Assembly: GCA_044347755.1 (NCBI GenBank)
Contig: JBIKUE010000008.1
Coordinates: 1-64,000 of the forward strand
DNA: 64,000 bases
Source: M3007 sp044347755
Lineage (GTDB): Bacteria; Bacteroidota; Bacteroidia; Chitinophagales; Saprospiraceae
Reading direction: 5' to 3'
Every line of letters begins with the position of its first letter. Within the stretch, counting starts at the first letter, position 1. The notes below the pieces were generated by a model, which made no database searches, was not told the DNA's origin, and worked only from the letters and a program-made list of their open reading frames with translations. Of the stretch, positions 36,088 to 45,422 are shown one piece after another. Position numbers and translations under genes: made by a program.

Positions 36088-36160
36088 TTTTCCCTCAGAT
36101 TTACACAGATGGACCTCTGCGTAATCTGCGGTCCATCTGCGTAAATCTGAGGGAAAACTA
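36085..36160. repeat. Hairpin repeat, short form of the CGCAGATTTACGCAGATGG family
   Basis: Two 31-base arms (36085-36115 and 36130-36160), beginning TAGTTTTCCC and reading inward to CAGATGGACC, pair with a single mismatch around a 14-base loop. The left edge supplies the stop codon of the interrupted gene. It shares its core words with the longer repeats at 50375, 53450 and 55444 but lacks the CGTTCGGCT inner stem. A scrap of the same family (CCGCAGATGAACCGCGGATTT) is seen near 38379-38399. Confidence 0.85.
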
Positions 36161-36182
36161 ATCCACGGAAAAACTTCTAATC

Positions 36183-37385
36183 CTATTGAAACACCCGCAC
36201 ATAATCCACAATCATTCGCTGTGGAAATGCTGTACTTCCATCGGGTGAGCCTGGCAGATTGCCTCCTACGGCAACATTGAATATGAAAAAGAACGGCTTG
36301 TTAAATGGATAAGCCGCACCATTCAGATTTGCAGGAGTGATGGTATGGTACACTTCATCATCTACCAGGAATTCAATTTTGTCTGCAACCCAATTGATGG
36401 AAAACACGTGGAACTCATCCTGGAAGTTGTCGTTCCCGGTGAGATATTTGGATTGAGAAATGAATTGGTGCTGACTCACATTAGCCCCGTAGTGAACGGT
36501 ACCAAGAACACGGTTGGGTAAATTACCGGTAAGTTCCATGATGTCGATTTCCCCGCATGCAGGCCAGGAAACGGCATCAATGTTTGATCCCAGCATCCAT
36601 AGTGCCGGCCATAGGCCCTGACCTTCAGGCAAAGCAGCACGAATGTCGATACGCCCAAATTTGAAATTCTTTTTGCCTTTGGTGATAATACGTGAAGAAG
36701 TGTATTGTCTGCCACCAAACTGTTGTTGTTTAGCTGTAATCACCAGATGCCCGTTTACAATAGAGGTATTGTCTTCCCTGTAATATTGTAACTCGTTGTT
36801 ACCCCAGCCGTTATTACCAGTGCCAGTTTCGAAAGTCCAGCTATTCAAATCAAGACTTGCGCCGTCAAATTCGTCGGCCCAAATAAGGTTATAACCAGGA
36901 TAGCTGGTTGGAGTGGTGTATCCGCCGTCAGGAATCACAAGCCCAACGGTGTTGTCGTCGTCATCTTCAACGGTCACGGTCACGACATCCTTGGCCAGTG
37001 TTACATTGATCGGGTTGAAGAGTTTGATCTCAAATATTTCTTTGGGCTCTTTAACCTCATCTCCGACAATCTTAATTTCAATTATCTTCTGCGTTTCTCC
37101 AGGTTCAAATACCAGTTGGCCACTGGTGAGCACCTCATAATCCAGAGGTGTTACAGCTGTTCGCGGAATAGCGGAAAAGCGTACCACTGCATTGGTTTGA
37201 TGGTTGCCGCTGAGCGTCAGGGTAATGGCTATTTTTTGATCCGTATCGTCTTCAGATATATTCACATCTGAAGTGGTGATGACTGGTAAATCACGTGCTT
37301 CCGGTGATCCGTCTTCATCTTTGGTGCAACCCCATAACAGAGCGCCGGCAGCCAATAGGCTGAAAATCATGGATTTGTATATCAT
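36183..37385 (-). CDS. GH16 beta-glucanase (laminarinase-like) lipoprotein with Calx-beta domain
   Basis: 400 residues. A lipoprotein signal ends at Cys20 (LLWGC). A Calx-beta-like domain occupies about 35-145 (SEDDTDQKIAITLTLSG, VVRFSAIPRTAVTPLDYE, ETQKIIEIKIVGDE). The GH16 catalytic domain covers about 165-400, with the active-site segment GEIDIMEL: nucleophile Glu279, Asp281 and acid/base Glu284. The EIDIME form is typical of GH16 laminarinases. It would cut beta-1,3- or mixed-linkage glucan at the cell surface. It is the last gene of a SusCD locus on the minus strand. All catalytic residues are present. Confidence 0.92.
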   Translation of the reverse strand: MIYKSMIFSLLAAGALLWGCTKDEDGSPEARDLPVITTSDVNISEDDTDQKIAITLTLSGNHQTNAVVRFSAIPRTAVTPLDYEVLTSGQLVFEPGETQKIIEIKIVGDEVKEPKEIFEIKLFNPINVTLAKDVVTVTVEDDDDNTVGLVIPDGGYTTPTSYPGYNLIWADEFDGASLDLNSWTFETGTGNNGWGNNELQYYREDNTSIVNGHLVITAKQQQFGGRQYTSSRIITKGKKNFKFGRIDIRAALPEGQGLWPALWMLGSNIDAVSWPACGEIDIMELTGNLPNRVLGTVHYGANVSQHQFISQSKYLTGNDNFQDEFHVFSINWVADKIEFLVDDEVYHTITPANLNGAAYPFNKPFFFIFNVAVGGNLPGSPDGSTAFPQRMIVDYVRVFQ

Positions 37386-37484
37386 GAGTTAGGTTTTTTT
37401 AATGTATTATTGGATGCAGAAAGGTGTCAGCTTCAAGATCCTGCCATCATCCAATGTGTATGGTTATCATTCCCATGTGAACCA

Positions 37485-38318
37485 TTATTTGGGCACAAAT
37501 GTCAACTCAAACCAGCCTTGTGCAAGCGGGGTTCCATTTTGAGCTCTTTGCCGACCTCGAACCACGAGTTCTGTTTCCGTAAGTTTAACTACATCCAACA
37601 GGTTGTCGCAATCCCAAACGCCCACCCACTGATTATCGGGTAAGAGAATCTGATCCCGTCCCAGAATTCCGGTTCCTTCCAAAAAGACAAAGTCTCCCAG
37701 GCCATGATCAATAGGTTCAGGCTGATAACCATTCCATGGGTTAACAGATTGGCCATTGTTCTTGTTTTCGAATACCTGCCCATCAAAAGTGAAACAGAAG
37801 CCATCATCGTATTGGTCGTTCTGCAAACCATTAGCCGGTGAGGTGTACCAGGAGTAATCGTCGTAGGTAGGTCCAACCTTAACGGCACCCAAAGCCTGCG
37901 TGAGGGTCCAGCATTTACCGGCCGGTCCGCAGTCACCCGTTAGCAGAGCCATTTTAGGTGTGCAAACGAGCGGAGCATCATTAGCGACACTGATTTTCCA
38001 CGAAGCGGCAGTTGTACCGCTACCATCAGCGTTAGATACATAAAGGGTGATTTCGTAATCCCCTTTTGCACTGTATTGGATTGTGTCAATGGCCTTGCTT
38101 GAACTTTTGGGAATGCCACCCGGGAGGTCCCAAAGACGTTGGAAACTTCCGTTGGTCAGATCTTTGATTACCACACGGTTAGAATCCCCGGTCACAAACT
38201 CCACACTGAATTGTGGCGCTCCGGGAACGCTATTCAGGCTAAATTCATCCTCCTGTTCCGGGGTGCATCCTATTGCCAGAAAGACAATTAGGGTGGCGAT
38301 GGATAATATTTTTTGCAT
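37485..38318 (-). CDS. PKD-domain surface lipoprotein (putative glycan-binding protein)
   Basis: The start near 38318 gives 277 residues with a lipobox at Cys18 (FLAIGC); the frame opens further upstream with a TTG but that part lacks coding character. Residues about 30-115 form a PKD-like domain (FQRLWDLPGGIPKSSSK, YSAKGDYEITLYVSNADGSG). The remaining 160 residues are Trp- and Gly-rich (CWTLTQALGAVKVGPTYDDYSWY, QWVGVWDCDNLLDVVKL) and end in a beta strand, as in lipoproteins found between SusD and GH genes. By position it is probably the surface glycan-binding protein of this locus; no catalytic motif is seen. Confidence 0.72.
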   Translation of the reverse strand: MQKILSIATLIVFLAIGCTPEQEDEFSLNSVPGAPQFSVEFVTGDSNRVVIKDLTNGSFQRLWDLPGGIPKSSSKAIDTIQYSAKGDYEITLYVSNADGSGTTAASWKISVANDAPLVCTPKMALLTGDCGPAGKCWTLTQALGAVKVGPTYDDYSWYTSPANGLQNDQYDDGFCFTFDGQVFENKNNGQSVNPWNGYQPEPIDHGLGDFVFLEGTGILGRDQILLPDNQWVGVWDCDNLLDVVKLTETELVVRGRQRAQNGTPLAQGWFELTFVPK

Positions 38319-38431
38319 GATATGATTCTTTTTGATTGGGAGGTTTGTTGTATTATTTCCCCTCTTTTTTGGATTTTCCGCAGATGAACCGCGGATTTTA
38401 CACAGAAAAGTATTGTCGGGTTTATCGGTAC

Positions 38432-39916
38432 TCAATACCCTGGATTTTGGGTGATAGCACCGTCTGTGGCAAGAATCTGGGATTGTGGAATGGGGAACAG
38501 GTCATGAACACCAGATATAAAACCTGCATTGCCCAGGACTTGTGGAGCTCTACCCGTTCGTACCAGATCAAAAAAGCGATGTGCTTCCAGACCGAGTTCT
38601 ATGCGACGTTCGCGGTAGATGGCGTCCAGTAGTGCCTGGCCTGAGTATCCTACTGCAGGAATACCAACCCTGGCACGAACCTGATTCAGGGCGTTACGGG
38701 CTTCTGTTTCATCACCGGATTGATAACAGGCTTCAGCATACATGAGCAATACATCTGCATAGCGGATCACACGATCATTGGAGCCTCCGTTTGGATTGGG
38801 GTCGCCAAAAGGAGCATCTTCACTTTTACTGTTGAAGTACTTTTTGGGGTAATACAGGAACGGCATATCTCCTGTAGCAGCCAGCGTAAAGATCCCGCGA
38901 TCACCCATGGGTTCACCAACTCGGAAAACTGTGGATTTTAAGCGTGGATCTTCAAAGCCTTCCCGGAAAAATTCATCCACAAAATCCTGGGTAGGGATAT
39001 TGAAACCAAAACCTGCAAATTGCCCGCGGGCGCGCTGGAAAACATTCGTAAAGCTGCCTTCGTTGGCGTTGTTTTTCCCCCAGTTGCCGCCGGAAGCGTT
39101 CATGTACTGGATTTCAAATACGGACTCCTCGTTGTTTTCACCATCGAGGGTAAAGATGTCGGCATAATTGGCTGTTAGTTGATACTCATTGGAGGCAACA
39201 ATGGCGGCAGCCGTTTCCTTTGCCAGCGCCCATTTTTTGCGCCATAAATAAGTTTTGACCAGCAATGCCTGTGAGGCGCCTTTGGTGATGCGGCCCAGAT
39301 CAGCAGCAGGATAGTCTCCACGAACCCAGAGTACAGCCGTTGCCTCGGTAAGGTCTCTTTCAATCATGTCCCAGATTTCATCGGCCGAAGCACGCGGGAG
39401 TTTGTACTCAGATGGCGCCAACACATGATCTGCCATGGGCACACCGCCAAACATGGTAACCAGGTTGTAAAAATTCCACGCCCGGATAAATTTGGCTTCA
39501 CCCAGTATCCGTGCTTTCAGTTTGTCATTCATGTTGATAGCAGGCACTTTTTCCAAAACCACGTTGGCCCGGTAAATGCCTTCAAAATTGGCACCCCACT
39601 CGGCTTCCAACAGATCGGTATTCACAGGTCCTTTAAAGGTTTCCAATTGCAAAAGTGCATTTACATCGTTATCACCGGAACCACCTTTTTCGGTGTCGTC
39701 CGACATGATATCCCCCCAAAACCATCTGAAATGGCCGGCTGGAGAAAGCTGAAACTGGAGGGTCGCATAGGCGGCATTCACCGCCGCAATTGCATCCTCT
39801 TCTGTGCGGTAAAAGTTCTCTTCCGTTACACCTACGATAGGTTTTTTGTCCAGAAAATCCTTCTGACAGGCACCCAACCCAAACAGGAGTACAAGCAACA
39901 ATATGGTATGTTTCAT
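38432..39916 (-). CDS. susD: SusD/RagB-family outer-membrane nutrient-binding lipoprotein
   Basis: 494 residues with a lipoprotein signal (GACQK, Cys17). The family hallmarks are the N-terminal DFLDKKPIVGVTEENFYRTEEDAIAAVNAAY, helix-rich TPR-like regions, and the C-terminal VIRYADVLLMYAEACYQSGDETEARNALNQVR and ERRIELGLEAHRFFDLVR stretches (only parts quoted). The length is normal. It would cap the SusC barrel encoded directly upstream (59 bases) and bind oligosaccharide. Substrate specificity is inferred from the GH16 enzyme in the same locus. Confidence 0.93.
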   Translation of the reverse strand: MKHTILLLVLLFGLGACQKDFLDKKPIVGVTEENFYRTEEDAIAAVNAAYATLQFQLSPAGHFRWFWGDIMSDDTEKGGSGDNDVNALLQLETFKGPVNTDLLEAEWGANFEGIYRANVVLEKVPAINMNDKLKARILGEAKFIRAWNFYNLVTMFGGVPMADHVLAPSEYKLPRASADEIWDMIERDLTEATAVLWVRGDYPAADLGRITKGASQALLVKTYLWRKKWALAKETAAAIVASNEYQLTANYADIFTLDGENNEESVFEIQYMNASGGNWGKNNANEGSFTNVFQRARGQFAGFGFNIPTQDFVDEFFREGFEDPRLKSTVFRVGEPMGDRGIFTLAATGDMPFLYYPKKYFNSKSEDAPFGDPNPNGGSNDRVIRYADVLLMYAEACYQSGDETEARNALNQVRARVGIPAVGYSGQALLDAIYRERRIELGLEAHRFFDLVRTGRAPQVLGNAGFISGVHDLFPIPQSQILATDGAITQNPGY

Positions 39917-39975
39917 TTTTCTTGAATTTGTTGTGATTTTGCGGGCTAATTATCCCGCAGTTAAATGTTTTAAGC

Positions 39976-42900
39976 CTAAAACGTCACACTCACACCACCC
40001 ATCACTGTGCGTGCTTGGGGGTAAAATCCGCGATCGATGCCAATTTCAAGACTGCCGCCTATGTTGCCAATTTCCGGATCGAGTCCGGTATATTTAGTGA
40101 AGGTAAGCAGGTTTTGCGCAGTCATATAGACCTTTACTTTGTCGAATTTTATTTTAGACAACCAGCTCTTGGGCAAGTTATATCCTAGTTGTAACGTTTT
40201 GAGACGCAAATAAGAGCCATCCTGTATGAAACGGTCACTCACCCGGGCATTCTGATTAGGGTCGCTCAGACTCATACGCGGTTCAATATTAGAGCTGCCT
40301 TCACCGGTCCAGCGTTGAAGTGCAGAAGCAGGGCGGTTGACATAGCTGAAATCGTAACGGGTGAGATTCATAAAAATGTCATTACCCTGTGTGCCCTGGA
40401 AAAAGAGGCTGAGTTCAAGACCTTTCCATTCCAGATCTGCGTTAAATCCATAATTATAACGCGGAGTGGGGTTGCCAATGTAGGTGCGATCTTTTTCATC
40501 AATGACGCCGTTTCCATCAAGATCCTTGAAGCGTATATCGCCAGGTGCGGTGCCTGTGCTTTGAAAAGCAGCTGCTTCAATTTCCTGTTGGTTTTGGAAA
40601 ATGCCGTCAGTAACATATCCAAAAAAGGAGGCCACTGGATGACCAACATCTGTTTTGGCTGCATTGGCATTGGCGGATTGAACGTAGCCGGAAAGAACAG
40701 GCTCGCCTCCTCGTCCCAGACCGGTGACCTCACTCTTTACGAATGCGATATTTCCCCCAAAGGAGTATTTCAGCGCTTGATCGCGATTACGGTAATTCAG
40801 AGACAGTTCCAGACCGCGGTTTTCAGCTGTTGCCACATTTTGGATGGGAGCGGCTGTGCCTGCCACCAATGGGATTGGGGCAGCGTAAAGCATGTCTGAG
40901 GTTTTTTTGATGTAATAATCAGCAGTAAACTGCACACGGCCGTCGAGCATTTCGGCATCAATGCCAATATCTGTTTGGGTACTGGTTTCCCATTTTAAGT
41001 CTGGATTGGCTGCGGTAAGAGCAACCGCGCCATTGGTAATGTTTTCGCCAGAGCCGAAAGTATAATTCTGCCCGTTGTTCACTACTGTGGTAAAAGAGTA
41101 ATCGCCGATACGGTCATTGCCATTCTGGCCCCAGCTGGCGCGGATCTTGAAGAAGTTTACCATGTCCAGCTTCCAGAAATTTTCATGGCTTGCTACCCAA
41201 CCTGCTGAGAATGAGGGGAAATAACCATAGCGGTTGTTTCTGCCAAAGCGGGAGGAGCCATCAGCACGGAAAGTAGCTGAAAACAGGTAAGTCCGGTTCC
41301 ATTCGTAGTTGGCCTTTGCGAAATAGGACAGCAACGAGGATTCTGTAGCCCACTGATAAGCACTTTGAGACTCAATGGGGTCTACCGTATTGGAGATGTA
41401 TGCGTCTTTCCAGTTGTTGGACGGAAGATTGGTATTGGCGCCGCCACTGACGGTGTAACGGTTATTGAGCGCTGTGGTACCGGCAATCATGGTCAAATTA
41501 TGCATCTCGCCGAAGGACTTATTCCAGGTGAGATAGTTTTCTGCCTGCCAGTTGCGCCAGAAATGATTGGCCACGCTTACCGAGTTGATCACCGACTTTT
41601 CTGCAGCCGGAGCTTCGCTGATTTCAGGAATATTACTCAGGTCAAATTTTGGTACAAATCCACGTTGGATGGCAAAGGTGGCATCCAGGCTCAAAGCGGA
41701 GCGGAAAGTCAGACCTTTAGCCAGTTTTATGTCTCCATAGACACTGCCCACCACGCGGTTACTGCGCCAGGCGTTATAAGTTTGTTCAATACCATTAACC
41801 GGATTGGCAATGTCGGTGCTGCTATAATTGGAATAGGCATAAGTGCCGTCTGCTTTGCGAACAGGTGTGACCGGGTCCATGTTGAGTGCCCGGATCAGTG
41901 GAGAATTGTACTGACTGTTTTCTACGAGACCCTGCCGTTCGAGCCAGGTAAATCCAAGGTTGTTGCCAATGGTGAGCCATTTTTTCAGGTCGTGGGTGGC
42001 GTTAAAACGCGCAGTAGCCCGCTGAAAATTGGCTTTGTCGCCCCCTACAATCCCGTCCTGGGAGAAATAGTTGCCGGTGAGTGTGTAAGCAGATTTTTCA
42101 CCTCCACCTGTAAAGCTGAGCTGGTGACTCGCAATTGGGGCGGTTTCAAAAATGGCCTCCTGCCAGTTCGTTCCTTCCCCGAGCAGTTCCGGGTTAGCAA
42201 ATTCGGGCAGTGGGGTTTTGCCGGCCGCCACATAGGCTTCGTTTTGCAGGGTTGCGTATTCGCGTGCGTTAAGCAACTCCATGTAGCGTTGGGCTCGCTG
42301 AATGCCATAGTAGGCTTCGTAACTGACTTTACCATCCTGGTTGCGCTTTCCACCTTTGGTGGTAATCAGTACAACCCCGTTAGCGCCGCGCGAGCCGTAA
42401 ATGGCAGCCGAAGCGGCATCTTTAAGCACATTGATGGTTTCAATATCGTTCGGGTTGAGAAAGTCCAACCCATCCACCGGAATTCCGTCCACAATGTAGA
42501 GCGGATCGGCATTGTTGATGGTTCCTACGCCACGCACACGCACGGAGAGTGTGGAGCCTGGCGAGCCGGAGTTTTGGGCTACCTGTACACCTGCGGTGCG
42601 GCCCTGTAAGGCTTGTTCAACCCTGAGAATAGGACGCTCGGCAATTTCCTGTGCTGAGACTGTTGACACAGAGCCGCTGATGCTGGAGCGTTTCTGAGAT
42701 CCATATCCTGTTACAACCACTTCCTCCAGTTGGGCAGTGTTTTCTTCCAGGCGGATGTTAAAAGTACTTTGGCCATTCAGGGGAATTTCCTGAGTGATAT
42801 ATCCAATATAAGAGGCTACGAGGACAGTAGCGCCTGCAGGTGCATCAAGGACGAAATTGCCATCAAAATCGGTTCTGGCGCCTACCGTAGTGCCTTTGAT

Positions 42901-43023
42901 GAGCACGGTAGCGCTAATAGCTGCATCACCCTCAGGAGCCAGGGTAATACGACCGATGATTCTGGTCTGAGCAGATACGGCCAGACTGAATAATAAGCAA
43001 ATAAAAGTAAGGTTAAATCGCAT
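39976..43023 (-). CDS. susC: SusC/RagA-family TonB-dependent outer-membrane transporter
   Basis: The start at 43023 gives 1015 residues with a signal peptide (MRFNLTFICLLFSLAVSAQ); the longer frame from 43074 adds a tail without signal character. A carboxypeptidase-regulatory-like domain (about 22-100, GRITLAPEGDAAISATVLIKG) precedes the plug with the family signature VVVTGYGSQKR and the INVLKDAASAAIYGSRGANG segment, followed by a long beta barrel ending in GVSVTF with a terminal aromatic residue. It would import glucan oligomers using TonB energy together with the SusD partner downstream. The call is firm; the substrate is inferred from the locus. Confidence 0.95.
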   Translation of the reverse strand: MRFNLTFICLLFSLAVSAQTRIIGRITLAPEGDAAISATVLIKGTTVGARTDFDGNFVLDAPAGATVLVASYIGYITQEIPLNGQSTFNIRLEENTAQLEEVVVTGYGSQKRSSISGSVSTVSAQEIAERPILRVEQALQGRTAGVQVAQNSGSPGSTLSVRVRGVGTINNADPLYIVDGIPVDGLDFLNPNDIETINVLKDAASAAIYGSRGANGVVLITTKGGKRNQDGKVSYEAYYGIQRAQRYMELLNAREYATLQNEAYVAAGKTPLPEFANPELLGEGTNWQEAIFETAPIASHQLSFTGGGEKSAYTLTGNYFSQDGIVGGDKANFQRATARFNATHDLKKWLTIGNNLGFTWLERQGLVENSQYNSPLIRALNMDPVTPVRKADGTYAYSNYSSTDIANPVNGIEQTYNAWRSNRVVGSVYGDIKLAKGLTFRSALSLDATFAIQRGFVPKFDLSNIPEISEAPAAEKSVINSVSVANHFWRNWQAENYLTWNKSFGEMHNLTMIAGTTALNNRYTVSGGANTNLPSNNWKDAYISNTVDPIESQSAYQWATESSLLSYFAKANYEWNRTYLFSATFRADGSSRFGRNNRYGYFPSFSAGWVASHENFWKLDMVNFFKIRASWGQNGNDRIGDYSFTTVVNNGQNYTFGSGENITNGAVALTAANPDLKWETSTQTDIGIDAEMLDGRVQFTADYYIKKTSDMLYAAPIPLVAGTAAPIQNVATAENRGLELSLNYRNRDQALKYSFGGNIAFVKSEVTGLGRGGEPVLSGYVQSANANAAKTDVGHPVASFFGYVTDGIFQNQQEIEAAAFQSTGTAPGDIRFKDLDGNGVIDEKDRTYIGNPTPRYNYGFNADLEWKGLELSLFFQGTQGNDIFMNLTRYDFSYVNRPASALQRWTGEGSSNIEPRMSLSDPNQNARVSDRFIQDGSYLRLKTLQLGYNLPKSWLSKIKFDKVKVYMTAQNLLTFTKYTGLDPEIGNIGGSLEIGIDRGFYPQARTVMGGVSVTF

Positions 43024-43092
43024 GGTTAAGGTTTTAAACAAGCAGGATGCCTCGTTCCTGTTCGGGACGGGCATCCTGCCTTGAAGGTCAAA

Positions 43093-45141
43093 TTATTTCA
43101 CCAACTTTCTTGTGTAATAGCGCTCACCAATTTGTACATGAACAAAATAAACACCTGAAGGAAGGTTTTGAATCGGTAGTTCAAATAGTTCTGATGCATC
43201 TGTTACTTGCCACCAACCGGCTGCCTGGCCTATGCTGTTCGTCAGGATCACTTCTTTTTTGCCCAAAACGGAGGTGCCAAATTGCAGCAGAGCGGCATCT
43301 GCCGGGGCCGGGTTGCCCAAAATACGGAACACCTGCTCGTCTTCAATACCTTGTGTAGTTGAAGATACACACTCTGCATTGGTAAAGCAGGCCTGGAAAC
43401 AGGTTGCAACGGTGGTACTACTGTTCACTGCCGCGAGGAAGCGATCGTTGAAGTTGGCCGGATCTCCGCAGGGTTGTCCTGTCAGATTCTCCTTACAACT
43501 GAAGTCCGGGCATGCACCATTGGCAAAGGCATAATAAGACTGGAAGCCGGTTTTTCTCGGTACTGTGATCTCAAAGATGCCGTCGTTGTTGGAGTCATTC
43601 ATTTTGTACTTGCCTCCCGGAACATCAAAGTTTCCACCCCCGCAAAGCCATACACCATCCGGGCTGGGGGGAGTACCATTCATACCCAGTTTGAAATTGA
43701 TTTTAACCTCTTCTCCACAGGCATAACAAGAATTGAAACAGAATTGTGGAAGGTCCAGATTGGTACTCACCGCCAGAAAGCGGTTCACAAACTGACCGGA
43801 AGGATCGCGGCGGGTACATTCCTCAAAACCATTGAACTCTTCCTGTGCCGCCCAGTTGTCAAGCGTTACTTTATAGTCGTACAGACCATTAGGCACGGTA
43901 ATGCTGCCCTCCCATATTCCGTCAAAATTATCGTCGGTAAGCGGATTCGCATCGCCCGAAAAGTTGTTGAAAGAGCCTGAGATGTATACTTTGTCAAAAT
44001 TTGAGGTGTAGTTGTTCATGTCCACCTTAAAATTGACCGTTTTTGGCTGTGGCACTGCTCCACCTTTTACAACGAAGTCGTCGAGGTATGACAACACATC
44101 TGAGGAACCGCCAGCAATGCCAAAATCAACAAATACAACCACACGAGTGTACACGCCGGAAGCAGCTTCAAAAGGAGCTTCGAGTGAAGGAACAGATGGA
44201 TCAAAGCAAAGCTCTTCCCATTCATTTACCTTGGTATTTTCAACTTTTGTGATCCAGTTTGGCTTTCCTGATGTTGAGCCTTCCAGTTTTAAGGCCAGGT
44301 TGCCGATATGGTCCATATGGACTTTGATGCAAGGCTGCGCACCATTGGAAAGATCGAGCGGTGTAGTAGGGTTAGGATTGGAAAATGCGCCAGCCCAGAC
44401 TTGCGCTCCGGATGGTTTTACATACTTGAGTACGGTTGCACTGGTGTTTATGCCTGAAGCATTAGGGTTGGAAATGGTTTCGGTCAGGGAGCCATCAATA
44501 GAAGAACCAAAATACTGGAAGGTAGTGCCGGTGGCGGCGGTTTCAAAATCCAGAATCGTAGTGGTCACGATGTTAGGCAAGGCAATAACGTCATCAAAAT
44601 AAGAGGTTACATCCGTGCCTGTGCCAGCTGTGCCAAAATCAAAGAAAAGTACGATTCTTGAATAGACATGGCCAGAAGCTGCAGTAAATGGTGCTTCAAG
44701 TGATGGAACAGATACATCGAATACCAGTTCTTCCCACTCATTCACTTTGGTATTGGCTACCGTGGTAAGCCAGTTGTCGCCACCATCGCTGGAGCCTTCC
44801 AACTTAAGCGTGAGATTGCCTATATGATCCATATGAACCTTGATGGCAATTTTCCCATTGGCAGTTAAGTCTAATGCCACCGTAGGGTTAGGGTTGGAGA
44901 AAGCGCCTGCCCATACTTGTGAAGAGCCAGGTTTAACGTACTTACCTACAGTGGCACTGGTATTAATGCCAGAGGAGTTGGGGTTAGCTATATTCTCATT
45001 CAAGGATCCATCCAGTGGACTTCCGAAATACTGGAACACCGTGCTGGTGCCCGGTGATTCAAAGTCGAGAATGGTGGTTTGAGCTTTTGCCGTTACTACG
45101 ACAAGCGCCAACAAATGGAATGCAAGTAGCAATTTTTTCAT
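43093..45141 (-). CDS. T9SS multi-domain protein with duplicated jelly-roll-like and CBM-like modules
   Basis: 682 residues with a signal peptide (MKKLLLAFHLLALVVVTAKAQ). Two closely similar domains of about 165 residues lie in tandem (about 21-187 and 190-355), both beginning with TxILDFExxxxxTxFQYFG and sharing KVHMDHIGNLxLKLEGS and NTKVNEWEEL. They are followed by two starch/glycogen-binding-like modules (VYISGSFNNFSGD at about 380 and GVWLCGGGNFDVPGGKYKM at about 495) with several Cys, and a T9SS sorting domain. It is the first gene of the SusCD block. It probably binds glucan on the surface, from context; no catalytic residues are seen. The internal duplication looks recent because the two copies are so alike. 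Confidence 0.78.
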   Translation of the reverse strand: MKKLLLAFHLLALVVVTAKAQTTILDFESPGTSTVFQYFGSPLDGSLNENIANPNSSGINTSATVGKYVKPGSSQVWAGAFSNPNPTVALDLTANGKIAIKVHMDHIGNLTLKLEGSSDGGDNWLTTVANTKVNEWEELVFDVSVPSLEAPFTAASGHVYSRIVLFFDFGTAGTGTDVTSYFDDVIALPNIVTTTILDFETAATGTTFQYFGSSIDGSLTETISNPNASGINTSATVLKYVKPSGAQVWAGAFSNPNPTTPLDLSNGAQPCIKVHMDHIGNLALKLEGSTSGKPNWITKVENTKVNEWEELCFDPSVPSLEAPFEAASGVYTRVVVFVDFGIAGGSSDVLSYLDDFVVKGGAVPQPKTVNFKVDMNNYTSNFDKVYISGSFNNFSGDANPLTDDNFDGIWEGSITVPNGLYDYKVTLDNWAAQEEFNGFEECTRRDPSGQFVNRFLAVSTNLDLPQFCFNSCYACGEEVKINFKLGMNGTPPSPDGVWLCGGGNFDVPGGKYKMNDSNNDGIFEITVPRKTGFQSYYAFANGACPDFSCKENLTGQPCGDPANFNDRFLAAVNSSTTVATCFQACFTNAECVSSTTQGIEDEQVFRILGNPAPADAALLQFGTSVLGKKEVILTNSIGQAAGWWQVTDASELFELPIQNLPSGVYFVHVQIGERYYTRKLVK

Positions 45142-45320
45142 ACGAGTCAGGTTTTTTATTTTAAGAACAAAATTTTAAAAATTTGCTTTTAGCAATAGCA
45201 AAGGTTAGGAACACTAGTCAAAAGGTTTGCATTTAATACTACGGCTCCACTACGACAAGCCTAAAAAAACACTACATCAAGACTACACAGAGTTTGAGAT
45301 TCTGGTTCGATAATGATAAC

Positions 45321-45328
45321 TATCTTTG
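45321..45328 (+). promoter_or_regulatory. Candidate Bacteroidota -7 promoter box
   Basis: TATCTTTG matches the Bacteroidota housekeeping -7 consensus TAnnTTTG. A TTTG at 45293-45296 lies upstream at a spacing somewhat longer than ideal. A start of transcription near 45335 would give a leader of about 88 bases before ATG 45423, and argues against the in-frame ATG at 45339 as start codon. Confidence 0.45.
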
Positions 45329-45422
45329 CAAGAGAAAAATGAGCATCCGTTTCAGCAAATACAAAGTACACATTGACAATCGAGTGTCGGGTTTGCATAA
45401 TTTCTCACGTTATGTTACCCTG

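Noticed and set aside
41365..42609. 414-codon plus-strand frame within susC
   Set aside because: It is antisense to a well-supported TonB-dependent transporter and has no family resemblance.
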